Shown: one piece after another, positions 1 through 7,617 of the stretch
Numbering within the stretch: the stretch's first letter is position 1
How the letters are laid out: each line of letters starts with the position of its first letter
Source: a virus
IMG/VR virus record: IMGVR_UViG_3300034198_006958
Location: 1 to 41,883 of that record
DNA: 41,883 nucleotides
Direction: 5' to 3' (one strand)
Translations under genes and position numbers: made by a program
The notes under the pieces: generated by a model
What the model was told of the DNA's origin: nothing
Seen by the model: the letters and a program-made list of their open reading frames with translations, nothing else
Database searches by the model: none

Positions 1-87
1 ACGCTGCTGGAAGATCCTAGCAGCCTTGGCTGTAACATAAGCCTTAAAGGGTTGGGGCAGATCATCCCAGTCAAGAAGACGAATGAT
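1..87. repeat. Terminal overlap of the assembly, left copy
   Basis: Bases 1-87 are identical to 41797-41883, and the tail tube frame is continuous across the join. An exact 87-bp repeat in the middle of a structural gene is far shorter than usual T7-like terminal repeats and sits in the wrong place, so I read it as the overlap left when a circular contig is written linearly. Confidence 0.9.
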
Positions 88-435
88 TTCTGCCTTGAGA
101 TCTAATTTGAAAATGTTGGTGTGATTCTTTCGATCATAGAGTTTCCCGTTGCGTTGCACCACATCAACGGTGGGGTAGGTGTTGGAATCGACATCAATCC
201 TGACGATGTCGGAGGAGACGGTGATCGTTCCGTCTTGGTTCTTGGCTAGAGGGAAGTCGCTATCGGTGTTGAAGTGCCACCCGATAGACTGAACATTCCT
301 GCTAACCTCATCTAGTGTAGCAACGGCAACAGCCGAGTCCACGGTTGCTTCATCTAGCTGGTTAATCGGAGCCTCTCCAATAGCGGAGAGCATGGAGTTA
401 ACAGCTTCTAGTTTTGACAGTGAGGAGAGAGCCAT
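1..435 (-). CDS. Tail tubular protein A (T7 gp11-like), N-terminal part cut by window edge
   Basis: This is the adaptor/tail-tube protein joining the portal to the nozzle. Translation from the ATG at 435 starts MALSSLSKLEAVNSMLSAIG, the typical opening of the T7 gp11 family, and runs open to base 1 (145 codons). Because bases 1-87 recur at 41797-41883, the frame continues into the other end and stops at 41653, giving 192 residues in total; T7 gp11 has 196. The gene follows the capsid and its terminator and precedes the nozzle gene, the same order as T7. No Shine-Dalgarno sequence precedes the start. Identity is confident; the break is only a consequence of linearising a circular assembly. Confidence 0.92.
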   Translation of the reverse strand, partial: MALSSLSKLEAVNSMLSAIGEAPINQLDEATVDSAVAVATLDEVSRNVQSIGWHFNTDSDFPLAKNQDGTITVSSDIVRIDVDSNTYPTVDVVQRNGKLYDRKNHTNIFKLDLKAEIIRLLDWDDLPQPFKAYVTAKAARIFQQR

Positions 436-443
436 ATGATTAC

Positions 444-524
444 AAAAGGAAAGGCCACTCTGAGTTGCGAGTCAATCCGAAAGTAAAATGAAGAAAACCT
501 TCCGGACTGAGGCTCAGAGTGGCC
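444..524 (-). terminator. Intrinsic terminator after the capsid gene (T-phi equivalent)
   Basis: A perfect 12-bp inverted repeat (GGCCACTCTGAG at 453-464 with CTCAGAGTGGCC at 513-524) brackets a long loop holding a second weaker stem (CCGGA/TCCG region near 475-507). Read on the minus strand it is followed by TTTCCTTTT at 452-444. It sits between capsid and tail-tube genes, exactly where T7 carries its main class-I/III terminator, so it probably lowers transcription of the tail genes relative to capsid. Confidence 0.85.
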
Positions 525-544
525 CCCCTATGAGTTAGACTGAC

Positions 545-1750
545 TTAGACAGCCGCGATGACAGCAAGGGACTCAGGACGCAGAGCCCTGTGGCCCATAG
601 CGTACTTGGAGACCATGACCGTGCCCTGAAGCTCGATCTCGTACTCGCTCTCAACAGCCAGATCCATCAGCTTGACCGTACCGAGACCAGCCTTCTGGAA
701 GACGAAGGCACGGGTTCCGGTGAAGTCACCGCTGTAGGTGTTGTTCTGACCGCTCTCGGAGCTGATGACACCGTTCGGGAGGTTGTTGCTCTTGACGATG
801 CGAACACCCGCGACCTGAGCAATGTCACCCGTGACGAAGCTACCAACAGGGCTCGGACGGCTCGGATCAGCGAGCTTCTGAACGATGCTGTAGTAGTCAG
901 CAGGACGGACAACCGCAACGCGATCCTCGGAAGGAACGTTGTTCTCGTCGAAGTTCTGAGCTGCGGCGTAGATTGCGCCGACGAGCTTAGCACCATCATC
1001 GAGGTTAGCACGGGTGTCCACCAGACGGGCTCCAGCTCCATAGGAACGGAAGGCAGTGATGGAGGCAGCACTGTACGCAGCCGAAGGAGCGACAGGCAGG
1101 ACGAAGGTGAAGCTGTTCGCATTAGGAACAGTGGCAACAGTCCAAGTGCCGCTCACGATACGCTGATCAGCAGCAGTACCAGAGGCAACCACGATGTACA
1201 CCTTATCACCGATAGCCAGACCGTGAGCCGTCGAGGAGACGGTAGCAGTCGTGGTGGAGGTGGAGACGGTAGCAGTCGGGAGAGCCGTACCCACAACGGT
1301 GGGGGCTCCGGAAGCACCAAGGATACCAGCCTGCATCACCTGACGGTCGAAACGCTGAGCCAACGCACGTCCAAGCTCAGTCGAGTAGATCGAGCGGACA
1401 TCGTAGTGGTTCATCGCTTCATCGATGTTGGCAATGAAGGTGGTGGCGAGGAGGAGACCATCGATATTGATGACAACCTCGTTGTGACGGATACGGGACT
1501 GATAGTTGTTATCAGCGTCCGTGATGCGCTCACCAGCAACATGGTAACGCGCAGAGGCGACACCAGTAACAGGGAACTGAGCGGAACGACCGTTGGAGAT
1601 GGTACGGATCGTATGAAGATCCTTCATCACGTTGGAAGTAGTGAAAGAGGTGAGAACCTCTCCCGCAAACTTCTTGAGGAACAGAGCCAGAGCGTCACCA
1701 GATGCGTTGATCTGGCCGAGACGGCTGGGGAGTGTATTACCGTTAGGCAT
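545..1750 (-). CDS. Major capsid protein (T7 gp10-like) with inserted beta domain
   Basis: The 401-residue product forms the icosahedral shell. The N-terminal half (SGDALALFLKKFAGEVLTSF..., IRTISNGRSAQFPVTG) and the end (YAMGHRALRPESLAV) are recognisable T7-family capsid sequence. T7 gp10A has 345 residues; most of the extra length is a Thr/Ala/Ser/Val-rich block at about residues 155-235 (bases about 1046-1288) with HGLAIGDKVYI and SGTWTVATVPNANSFTF, a pattern seen in small Ig/beta-sandwich-like modules of phage tail proteins. It is probably exposed on the capsid surface. The start has an A/C-rich leader and no Shine-Dalgarno site, striking for the most highly expressed gene. The gene is followed by the terminator at 444-524. 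Confidence 0.93.
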   Translation of the reverse strand: MPNGNTLPSRLGQINASGDALALFLKKFAGEVLTSFTTSNVMKDLHTIRTISNGRSAQFPVTGVASARYHVAGERITDADNNYQSRIRHNEVVINIDGLLLATTFIANIDEAMNHYDVRSIYSTELGRALAQRFDRQVMQAGILGASGAPTVVGTALPTATVSTSTTTATVSSTAHGLAIGDKVYIVVASGTAADQRIVSGTWTVATVPNANSFTFVLPVAPSAAYSAASITAFRSYGAGARLVDTRANLDDGAKLVGAIYAAAQNFDENNVPSEDRVAVVRPADYYSIVQKLADPSRPSPVGSFVTGDIAQVAGVRIVKSNNLPNGVISSESGQNNTYSGDFTGTRAFVFQKAGLGTVKLMDLAVESEYEIELQGTVMVSKYAMGHRALRPESLAVIAAV

Positions 1751-1924
1751 AGAATTATATTAGTTTGGTTTGATTGAGTTGACTGACTTGATTTGGTTTC
1801 CCACATCAGCTGGTTCTCAAACCAAGTTCTCCATTCGCAAATGGGCTTAGTGATACTTTCGCTTAGTAGTTACACAAGGACTGCCAAAAGTCCCACTTCA
1901 TGTCAATAGGGAAATGTTTTTATT
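1751..1924 (-). promoter_or_regulatory. Untranslated leader of the capsid gene with two hairpins
   Basis: This 174-bp gap between the endolysin and the capsid gene is where T7 has its strongest promoter. On the minus strand it holds a hairpin GGACT/AGTCC (1889-1893 with 1878-1882), then a stretch with two similar CTAAGC words (about 1842-1868), then a hairpin TGGTT/AACCA (1820-1824 with 1811-1815), then an AT-rich leader. A phage-polymerase promoter probably lies here by position, but I cannot define its consensus from one site. Confidence 0.4.
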
Positions 1925-2458
1925 TTACTCAGTATATCGAGAAAATTTATTACCCGCCTGTCTCATTAGGTACATTGGCCTTCTACGGGCATACACCCCT
2001 TGTCCGTCCCGATCAGCATTAGATCCAGCAACAGCATCGGGGGATGTGTTGGCTTCTACAGTCATAAGAAAGGATCCCCTGATCCTGTCTACGAGTCCGA
2101 CATGAGCCACTCGTTTCTTAGACCGGAAGTATATACCGAACACATCCCCCGACTTCAGGGAGGAGATAGGGACATTGTTCCTCCTCACCTGATCCGGAGC
2201 CCAAGCAGACACAGGTGCTTTAAGGCCCACCAGATGATTAACATAACTGATAAAAGAAGCACAATAGGGAGAACCAAGAGACACCCCAGAAAACCTGTTC
2301 CATGTATCGATATCCTTGGAACGATTGTAGCCTTCTTCACGGACATTCAGGTAGGTCTTGGCTACGTCTATAACCTCATTTCCAGCGGCAAAACTTAGAC
2401 CACAACCTAAAGATTGCGAAGCAAGATATACGAGGATAAAGAGAAGGTACTTAGCCAT
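1925..2458 (-). CDS. Secreted CHAP-like endolysin
   Basis: The 177-residue protein begins with a hydrophobic signal sequence (about residues 4-25, ending FAAG), so it is probably exported by the host Sec system or tethered, unlike T7 lysozyme. The rest reads as a CHAP/NlpC-P60-type cysteine peptidase or amidase: GSPYCASFISYV with Cys66, RVAHVGLVD with His119 and a polar residue near Asn137 forming the expected Cys-His-Asn set. It would cleave peptidoglycan. It overlaps the end of the putative holin gene by 52 nt and is the last gene of a three-gene lysis cassette. The exact bond cut cannot be told from sequence. An SLGCG at residues 16-20 resembles a lipobox weakly. Confidence 0.8.
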   Translation of the reverse strand: MAKYLLFILVYLASQSLGCGLSFAAGNEVIDVAKTYLNVREEGYNRSKDIDTWNRFSGVSLGSPYCASFISYVNHLVGLKAPVSAWAPDQVRRNNVPISSLKSGDVFGIYFRSKKRVAHVGLVDRIRGSFLMTVEANTSPDAVAGSNADRDGQGVYARRRPMYLMRQAGNKFSRYTE

Positions 2459-2748
2459 AGGATCACGTTGATGAGAGCAGCGTGGAGGGGAGTCAGCTTA
2501 GATGTCCAGTTCCCTTCAAAGAAATCTCCAAACCAGAGCTGATAGAGATAGTATGACAAGGATCCGGTTACAAGAAGCAGAAAGGCATTCCAGTTAAGGA
2601 CAGATAGGACACCCATCTCAATGGTGGCAGCTGTAGGATCGATTGACCTGATGAGCTTATCACCAATGATAAATAGGACAAGCGCACTGGGAGCCAGAAT
2701 GAGAAGGTCATTCCACTGCTTGAGGAAGAGGAGGATACGCTTCACCAT
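2407..2748 (-). CDS. Putative holin, three membrane segments
   Basis: I place the start at the ATG at 2748 (MVKRILLFLKQW), which overlaps the stop of the spanin gene; an in-frame start 28 codons further up would lie wholly inside that gene and adds a polar Ser/Pro-rich stretch. The 113-residue product has three hydrophobic spans (about residues 15-30, 47-70 and 88-108) with a basic N terminus, the topology of class I holins. Its place between a spanin and an endolysin supports a role in forming the inner-membrane lesion. No family-specific motif is visible, so the call rests on topology and context. Confidence 0.65.
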   Translation of the reverse strand: MVKRILLFLKQWNDLLILAPSALVLFIIGDKLIRSIDPTAATIEMGVLSVLNWNAFLLLVTGSLSYYLYQLWFGDFFEGNWTSKLTPLHAALINVILWLSTFSLSSYILLRNL

Positions 2749-3317
2749 ACTCTTGCTGGGATTAGAGCCTTCATGTAGACCCCCATCCCTATCAGGACTA
2801 GGATAACTGCTATGACTAGACGATGGAGCCAAAGGGCTAATTCCTTCTTTGCTATAATGGTGGACTGACGGGCAATGGTTAGGCGGGAGGATTCATAGTC
2901 TTTGATGAGCTGGTTATTGATCTCTCCCTGCTTCTGCCTTTCGGCTTCTACCTCAGTGAGATGATCTGATAGTTGCTTGTTTTCATCGTTAGCTCTGGAC
3001 AGAGCCTCGTAAGCTGTTGATCCAGCCGAGACCGTAGGAAGTCCTGCATACGCTTGAGGGAGAGTGACCACGCTACCAGCTCCAGTACGAGCAGGAGCAA
3101 TGTGTATGCGCTGTTTAGGGGGCGGGACAAGTTTTTGAGCAGATTCATTGTAGGCTTTGGCAAGCTCTACCCTCCCCAGAATCAGGCTATCACCAGTGGC
3201 GTAGACGGATCTGGAGAGGGCTTCGCTAGTCCGTTCAAGGTATCGGGGGGCAGCTGCACACCCTGAGAGAAGGAGAAGGGCAGCAGAGCAGAGCAATACC
3301 GAGAACGAGAGTTTCAT
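2742..3317 (-). CDS. Unimolecular spanin (u-spanin)
   Basis: The 191-residue protein has both membrane anchors expected of a one-protein spanin. The N terminus is a lipoprotein signal with lipobox LLSGC (Cys20), which would attach it to the outer membrane, and a C-terminal transmembrane helix (about residues 166-183, LVIAVILVLIGMGVYM) would hold it in the inner membrane. Between them lies a Pro-rich section and a coiled-coil-like stretch (about 103-160). This is the architecture of phage T1 gp11, which fuses inner and outer membranes at lysis. It abuts the scaffold stop codon directly and leads the lysis cassette. T7 itself uses a two-gene Rz/Rz1-type spanin elsewhere. Confidence 0.83.
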   Translation of the reverse strand: MKLSFSVLLCSAALLLLSGCAAAPRYLERTSEALSRSVYATGDSLILGRVELAKAYNESAQKLVPPPKQRIHIAPARTGAGSVVTLPQAYAGLPTVSAGSTAYEALSRANDENKQLSDHLTEVEAERQKQGEINNQLIKDYESSRLTIARQSTIIAKKELALWLHRLVIAVILVLIGMGVYMKALIPARVW

Positions 3318-4196
3318 TTAGAATACGTCTGACTTAGCAAGTCTCTCTTCCACATCCCTACGGAATGCAGCATCAGACTTGTAACGAGGATCGCTCATAG
3401 CAGCCACAACCTCAGCTGAGGAGCGGAAGGGAGAGTTGGCATCCCTACGGGAAGGAGTACCAGAGAGGAGCTTTGGAGGCTGTCCGTTGGCAGCAACGTA
3501 CTGGGCATAGAGACCCTTGGCAGCGATCTTGGCTGCGTTGATGTCTCCACCAGTGACGAGTCCATCGTAGGCAGCGATCTCCTGAGGGGACATAGTCTGT
3601 GCCGCCCATTCGGTCATCGCCTTGTAGCCTTCCTGTCCTCCGGTCTCAGCGTAGATGGTCTGAGCTTCCTGAGCCTGAGTGGCTTGGAATCCAGTGATGT
3701 ACTGCTGGACAAGCTCCTTGGGGAAGCCCATCGACTCCAGCTTGGTGAAGGAGTCTTCGGAAAGCTCACCCTTATCTGCCCATTCGTTATGGAATGGGGT
3801 TAGGTCTACCTTGGAAGAATCAGCCTTGGGAGCCTCGTCTTCCTTTACTGGCTCATCCAGCTCAGGGGACTTCCCTTCCTCACCTTCTTTGGCTTCGGGC
3901 TTAGGGGCTTCTTTCTGGGCTTCGGCTTTGGGGCTGCTGAGCTTCTTTTCGAGTTCTCCATACGCTTTGGCGAGGTCTTCCGCTGACTTGAACTTTTCGG
4001 GGAGCCACTGGGGACGGTCACCTGACTCAGTTTGATTCCCCTCAGCTTCAGACAAAGCAGGAGAAGGTTCAGCGTTAGGGTTTTGAGGAGGGACACCAGC
4101 TTCGACAGCAGGAGTGCTAGATTGAGCAGCGTCCTGAACAGGAGCATCTGGGCCTGACTCTTCAGATGCGATAACAATACGGTTAAATGACGACAT
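3318..4196 (-). CDS. Capsid scaffolding protein (T7 gp9-like)
   Basis: The 292-residue product is highly acidic and rich in Glu, Ala, Pro and Lys in its first half (PAPEAEGNQTESGD..., KPEAKEGEEGKSPELDEP), with a helical C-terminal half ending in a charged segment (YKSDAAFRRDVEERLAKS) likely to bind the capsid subunit. Length is close to T7 gp9 (307). It lies directly after the portal gene as in T7. The scaffold is needed for prohead assembly and is expelled at packaging. An A/C-rich leader ending in another ATG (4207) precedes the start; only the frame from 4196 stays open and continues to the next gene. Confidence 0.87.
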   Translation of the reverse strand: MSSFNRIVIASEESGPDAPVQDAAQSSTPAVEAGVPPQNPNAEPSPALSEAEGNQTESGDRPQWLPEKFKSAEDLAKAYGELEKKLSSPKAEAQKEAPKPEAKEGEEGKSPELDEPVKEDEAPKADSSKVDLTPFHNEWADKGELSEDSFTKLESMGFPKELVQQYITGFQATQAQEAQTIYAETGGQEGYKAMTEWAAQTMSPQEIAAYDGLVTGGDINAAKIAAKGLYAQYVAANGQPPKLLSGTPSRRDANSPFRSSAEVVAAMSDPRYKSDAAFRRDVEERLAKSDVF

Positions 4197-4239
4197 ATAC
4201 TATTCATTTGGTTTTGGGTTTCATTTGTACTCAGAGACC

Positions 4240-5949
4240 TTATTGTCCCTGAGCATTACCTTGACTAGCTGACGGAGGCAGTGTTTGTCCAGATAAACCT
4301 TCATAGGTAGCGTTGGCAGCTTCAGGCGTAGCGGTAGCCACCTTGGTAGCTGCTTGGATGCCAGCAGGAGCCATCTTCTCCATCATCTGCATCTGTTGAG
4401 CCTGTTGCTGCTCTTCTTGAATTTCCTCAGGGGTTCGGATCAATCCTTCGGCATCAATACCAAGAGCTGCTGCCCTACGGTTGAGATACTCAGTCTGATT
4501 GATAAGCTGGAGAGCCTGAGGGCCGAGAGCCTGTGCAATCCCTGCAATGAACTGGTCTAGCTTGTTGAGGTCGTTGCCTCGTCCAAGAGCTTCCACACCA
4601 GTAACGATGAGAGGCTTGACGAGCTTCTTAGGCAGCTCCGGAAGTTTTTTCTGCTTAGAAAGCCGATCCAGAAGGATGGTAACCAGAGGCAGCTGAAATT
4701 CTTGAGAGAGGATTGAGTAGGCTCCACCAAGGGAGGACTCCAATTCCTGAGCCATGTACCGGATCTCCTCAGCGGTAACACGCTCACCATTACGTTGAAT
4801 AGCGGTGTTGAGAAGGAAGGCAAAGGAAAGGCGGGTGGTGATGTCAGCAATCACCTGATTCACCACGGAGAGGTCAGCCCTTTTCTCCACCTGAAGGGCA
4901 GTGACATCGGTAGTCTTGCCTGAGATAAAGGCTCCGTTGGGAGCGGAGGCCAGATCCTTGATCTTTGTAGTTCCGGTGGGATCCACCATAAAGACCACCT
5001 TAGAGGCAGCAGCAGTGGCCTGAATCACGCCTTGGGAGAGAGCTTCCAGAGCCTTGAGGTCTCCCATGTACTCTTCCACGAATCCACGTCCGTAATCCTC
5101 GCCGTCGATGCGAACAAGCCGAAGAGCCATCCAAGGCAGCTTGTCGAGTGGGTAGGTTCCACGGGTAGAGGGGATGATCTCTCCAGCGATCTCCTGATAG
5201 ACCTCCCACTTCTTCCCGTCTTCAGCCAGCATCACACAGGTGTACAACTCAAGGTTGTTCTCCATGCTCTCGTTCTGCTTCTGCTCACCTTCGATGGGAG
5301 CATTCTCCATAGCGTCAACAAACTCCTTAACTTCAGGAGGAAGAGCAGCAGGAGCGATAGATTCCTTGACGGAAATCTTGACCACATTTCCCGTCTTGTC
5401 CCTCTTCACCCCGTAGGTGTCGAGACGGAACACTCGCATACCTCCCTCATCAGGGAAGTAGAGGAGGACATTTCCAGCCACGATAAGCTGACGGAGAGCC
5501 TCGTAGGTTCCCACTCGGATAGAACTTCCTTCAATATCCTTGGAAGCAATTCGCTCTACCTTGGAGAGGGCTTTCTCCATTTCAGTCTTGAGCTTCTGGA
5601 CGTCAGCGGCTGAGGTTTCCTTAGGAAGATCCTTCATCAGTTGGGTCTCCTCCACCGAGAGACGGAAGAAAGGAGCGTTTGGAGGGAGAAGAGCCAGCAT
5701 CAGCTTGGATGCCAGATTGTTGACCCCACGGGCTCCGATGGACTGATAGGGTGTAGGGTAGACGGTGGAGTAGTTATGCCCCTGAGGAGGCATGAGGGTG
5801 GGGATCGTCAGCTCAGCAGCGTCACGAGCCCTACGGAGGAACGTGAACCTCTGAGTTTCCAGCGACGAGTACAGGGATTTAGCTGAGCCATAGTCCTCAG
5901 GACGCTCAGTCTTTTCAGTAGCAATAGAGACTCTCGATGTTTCAGCCAT
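4240..5949 (-). CDS. Portal (head-tail connector) protein (T7 gp8-like)
   Basis: The 569-residue protein forms the dodecameric ring at one vertex through which DNA is packaged. The family signature is clear at the N terminus (YSSLETQRFTFLRRARDAAE, LTIPTLMPPQG, GARGVNNLASKLMLALLPP) and centre (EDYGRGFVEEYMGDLKALE, ERVTAEEIRYMAQELESSLG). T7 gp8 has 536 residues. The C terminus is Gln/Ala-rich and low in complexity. The start ATG overlaps the stop of the preceding 80-codon gene (TAATG), with no Shine-Dalgarno site, suggesting coupled translation. Confidence 0.95.
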   Translation of the reverse strand: MAETSRVSIATEKTERPEDYGSAKSLYSSLETQRFTFLRRARDAAELTIPTLMPPQGHNYSTVYPTPYQSIGARGVNNLASKLMLALLPPNAPFFRLSVEETQLMKDLPKETSAADVQKLKTEMEKALSKVERIASKDIEGSSIRVGTYEALRQLIVAGNVLLYFPDEGGMRVFRLDTYGVKRDKTGNVVKISVKESIAPAALPPEVKEFVDAMENAPIEGEQKQNESMENNLELYTCVMLAEDGKKWEVYQEIAGEIIPSTRGTYPLDKLPWMALRLVRIDGEDYGRGFVEEYMGDLKALEALSQGVIQATAAASKVVFMVDPTGTTKIKDLASAPNGAFISGKTTDVTALQVEKRADLSVVNQVIADITTRLSFAFLLNTAIQRNGERVTAEEIRYMAQELESSLGGAYSILSQEFQLPLVTILLDRLSKQKKLPELPKKLVKPLIVTGVEALGRGNDLNKLDQFIAGIAQALGPQALQLINQTEYLNRRAAALGIDAEGLIRTPEEIQEEQQQAQQMQMMEKMAPAGIQAATKVATATPEAANATYEGLSGQTLPPSASQGNAQGQ

Positions 5950-6191
5950 TACTCGGTGATTTCTGTGATCCAGTCGGGAAGAGCGACTTCAGGATCAAGC
6001 AAGGCTTGCCACTTATAATAGAGAGGTTCTCCGACTCCGTCTCCTTGTTCCGTGTAAGACGAGTAGATAGGCCACGGAGCGATTGAAACCCCCCATATCT
6101 CATCACGAGTACGAGTATGGAATTCATCATCCCAGCTCTTCCAAGGGATCGATGAGGCATCCTGTAGTGTTTGGGCTATAAATGTTCTCAT
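5949..6191 (-). CDS. Conserved-looking 80-residue protein upstream of portal
   Basis: I do not recognise this protein. It is acidic and aromatic-rich, with WKSWDDEFHTRTRDEIWGV and PLYYKWQALLDPEVALPDWI, and no membrane span. It overlaps the portal start by one nucleotide and follows the lectin-like gene by 3 nt, so it is co-transcribed with virion genes and is probably a minor structural or assembly factor. A different frame over the same DNA (to 6160) is open but less protein-like and breaks the tight junction. Confidence 0.6.
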   Translation of the reverse strand: MRTFIAQTLQDASSIPWKSWDDEFHTRTRDEIWGVSIAPWPIYSSYTEQGDGVGEPLYYKWQALLDPEVALPDWITEITE

Positions 6192-6194
6192 GAG

Positions 6195-7052
6195 TTACGG
6201 GAGGGCTAGACCAGTTCCGATGGTAGACTTGTACAGGGCGTAGAACGCATCATGCTGAGTCTGAGTCAGAGCAACATTGAATACGAAACTGAAGCTGTGG
6301 GTTGATCCAACAGCAACAGCTGAACCCCCAACATTGTTGCCAACTACGCAAACTTGACCTGAGCTGTAAGCGATAGGTGCTGCTGTGCTTTGGGTTCCAG
6401 TGTCCTTCGTCGATCCGGTGTAAAGATAACCATCCCATTTTGTGTTAGATGGCACGGACTTTGCAACTGCCGCCCAATGCTGATTAGTCAGAAGCCTGTT
6501 TGTCCCTGTCAACGGAGAGAATGAGATCCCTGATGACGGTGCGTTGGGTCCATAAACACCCGTAGAGCTACCATTCCAACCTCCGATAGCTGTGAAGTTG
6601 CTAGATCCGTTTCCAATATCCACAGCGATAACACGAGGGAATGTGCTACTGTATGTCGGCTGAATGAGAACTGACCCCACTGTGTATTCAGCGGAGCCAG
6701 CAGTCGCAAGGAGCGTAGACTGAATGTTTGTCCTGACATGGCTACTAACGGTTTGGGTTACAAGTCCGTTCTGTCCCCAGCTCAGGCTGTTCCTAATGTC
6801 TGCATCGTAAGTGCCAAGTCCCCCCAAGCTGTAAGCAACAAGACCAGATCCCTTGTTCTGGAAGGAGCGCATCGGATAGCAAGCCAAGTTGCTCCAGAGT
6901 CCGAGAGTTTTGACTCCCTTCACAAAGTCAAGGATCTGCTGCTTGGCTGTAGGATCTGTAATCCCTGCACGATTGAAGTATGCAAGAGCGTCTGGATCAA
7001 GCATTGCTCTCCCACCACCAATACCTAGTCCAAGACCTAGACGGAGACCCAT
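6195..7052 (-). CDS. Putative lectin-like (concanavalin-fold) virion protein
   Basis: The 285-residue protein starts with a Gly-rich segment (MGLRLGLGLGIGGG), then a helix (DPTAKQQILDFVKGVKTLGL) and a long beta-rich, Ser/Thr/Gly-rich region, with FSFVFNVALTQTQHDAFYAL near the end. The last motif resembles the closing strand and helix of LamG/concanavalin-type domains, where a strand is followed by LT..E....Y. It sits among late structural genes, so it may be a minor tail or head appendage that binds host glycans. The fold call is by pattern only. Confidence 0.5.
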   Translation of the reverse strand: MGLRLGLGLGIGGGRAMLDPDALAYFNRAGITDPTAKQQILDFVKGVKTLGLWSNLACYPMRSFQNKGSGLVAYSLGGLGTYDADIRNSLSWGQNGLVTQTVSSHVRTNIQSTLLATAGSAEYTVGSVLIQPTYSSTFPRVIAVDIGNGSSNFTAIGGWNGSSTGVYGPNAPSSGISFSPLTGTNRLLTNQHWAAVAKSVPSNTKWDGYLYTGSTKDTGTQSTAAPIAYSSGQVCVVGNNVGGSAVAVGSTHSFSFVFNVALTQTQHDAFYALYKSTIGTGLALP

Positions 7053-7058
7053 GTTCTT

Positions 7059-7316
7059 TTACTTGTTTAGGTAGGCGATTACAGAACCGGAGGTCAGCGT
7101 GAACGAGGTGCAGATGCCGTAGATGGTCGTTCCAGCTGGGAAGGTCACGCCTGTCATGGTTCCAGTGATGTTCTCTACAATGGCAGAGAAGACGGTGTCG
7201 GTGATGCAGTTGATGGCATGGAAGGATTTGCCAAACGGAGCATCAGTTTTGGTGGTGTTATTGACAAACACCCCACCGTTCTCGCCAAAGGTTTTGTTTT
7301 CGTAGGTAAAGGACAT
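7059..7316 (-). CDS. Small putative virion protein, 85 residues
   Basis: A compact, beta-rich protein (ENKTFGENGGVFVNN, FHAINCITDTVFSAIVENI, VTFPAGTTIYGICTSFTLTSG) of a type often seen next to head and tail genes of marine phages; the FPAGTTIYG turn is typical. No catalytic motif or membrane span. It lies 6 nt above the lectin-like gene in one late operon. Function is unknown; a decoration or adhesion role is only a guess. Confidence 0.6.
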   Translation of the reverse strand: MSFTYENKTFGENGGVFVNNTTKTDAPFGKSFHAINCITDTVFSAIVENITGTMTGVTFPAGTTIYGICTSFTLTSGSVIAYLNK

Positions 7317-7322
7317 GATTGA

Positions 7323-7607
7323 TTAGTTGGTTGTGTTCAAGGTGGATCCTGACTCATCCCCACCAGAGTTGACAAGGTTAATCTTCAGAGCTGCACGACC
7401 GACCTTAGCCCTGCTTACGTTGTTGTTGGTCTTCTCGTTGCTCACAGCTTCCTGATTGGCCTGATCGTAAAAAGGAATAGGAGCAGCAGGAACCGGAGGA
7501 GGTGGGGGAGGAGGCGGCGGGGGAGCTGCCTGAGCAATAGGGGCAACGTAGGCAGGAGCAGGAGCGGTCTTTGGAGCAGACGGCTTAGATGATGTCATCA
7601 TGCACAT
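7323..7607 (-). CDS. Proline-rich gp7.3-like tail/virion protein
   Basis: The 94-residue product has a run of about ten prolines (residues about 30-39) within an Ala/Pro linker and ends with VSRAKVGRAALKINLVNSGG. That tail resembles the C terminus of T7 gp7.3 (basic block, then a hydrophobic-basic motif, then Ser/Gly-rich), and the gene sits just above portal and scaffold as gene 7.3 does in T7. T7 gp7.3 is a virion protein needed for adsorption. Three Met codons lie within the first four codons, so the exact start is unsure. A second protein of the same build is encoded at 27855-28223. Confidence 0.55.
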   Translation of the reverse strand: MCMMTSSKPSAPKTAPAPAYVAPIAQAAPPPPPPPPPPVPAAPIPFYDQANQEAVSNEKTNNNVSRAKVGRAALKINLVNSGGDESGSTLNTTN

Positions 7608-7617
7608 AGGGATAAGA

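Noticed and set aside
590-1777. Long 395-codon open frame on the plus strand opposite the capsid gene
   Set aside because: It mirrors the capsid gene; its product is Asp/Ser/Arg/Val-rich low-complexity sequence with no fold, as expected when a real gene lacks stop codons on its complement.
3845-4207. Open frame from the ATG at 4207 overlapping the scaffold start
   Set aside because: The frame gives a Leu/Ser/Lys-rich, unstructured product and lies inside the scaffold gene, whose frame from 4196 is continuous to the next gene.
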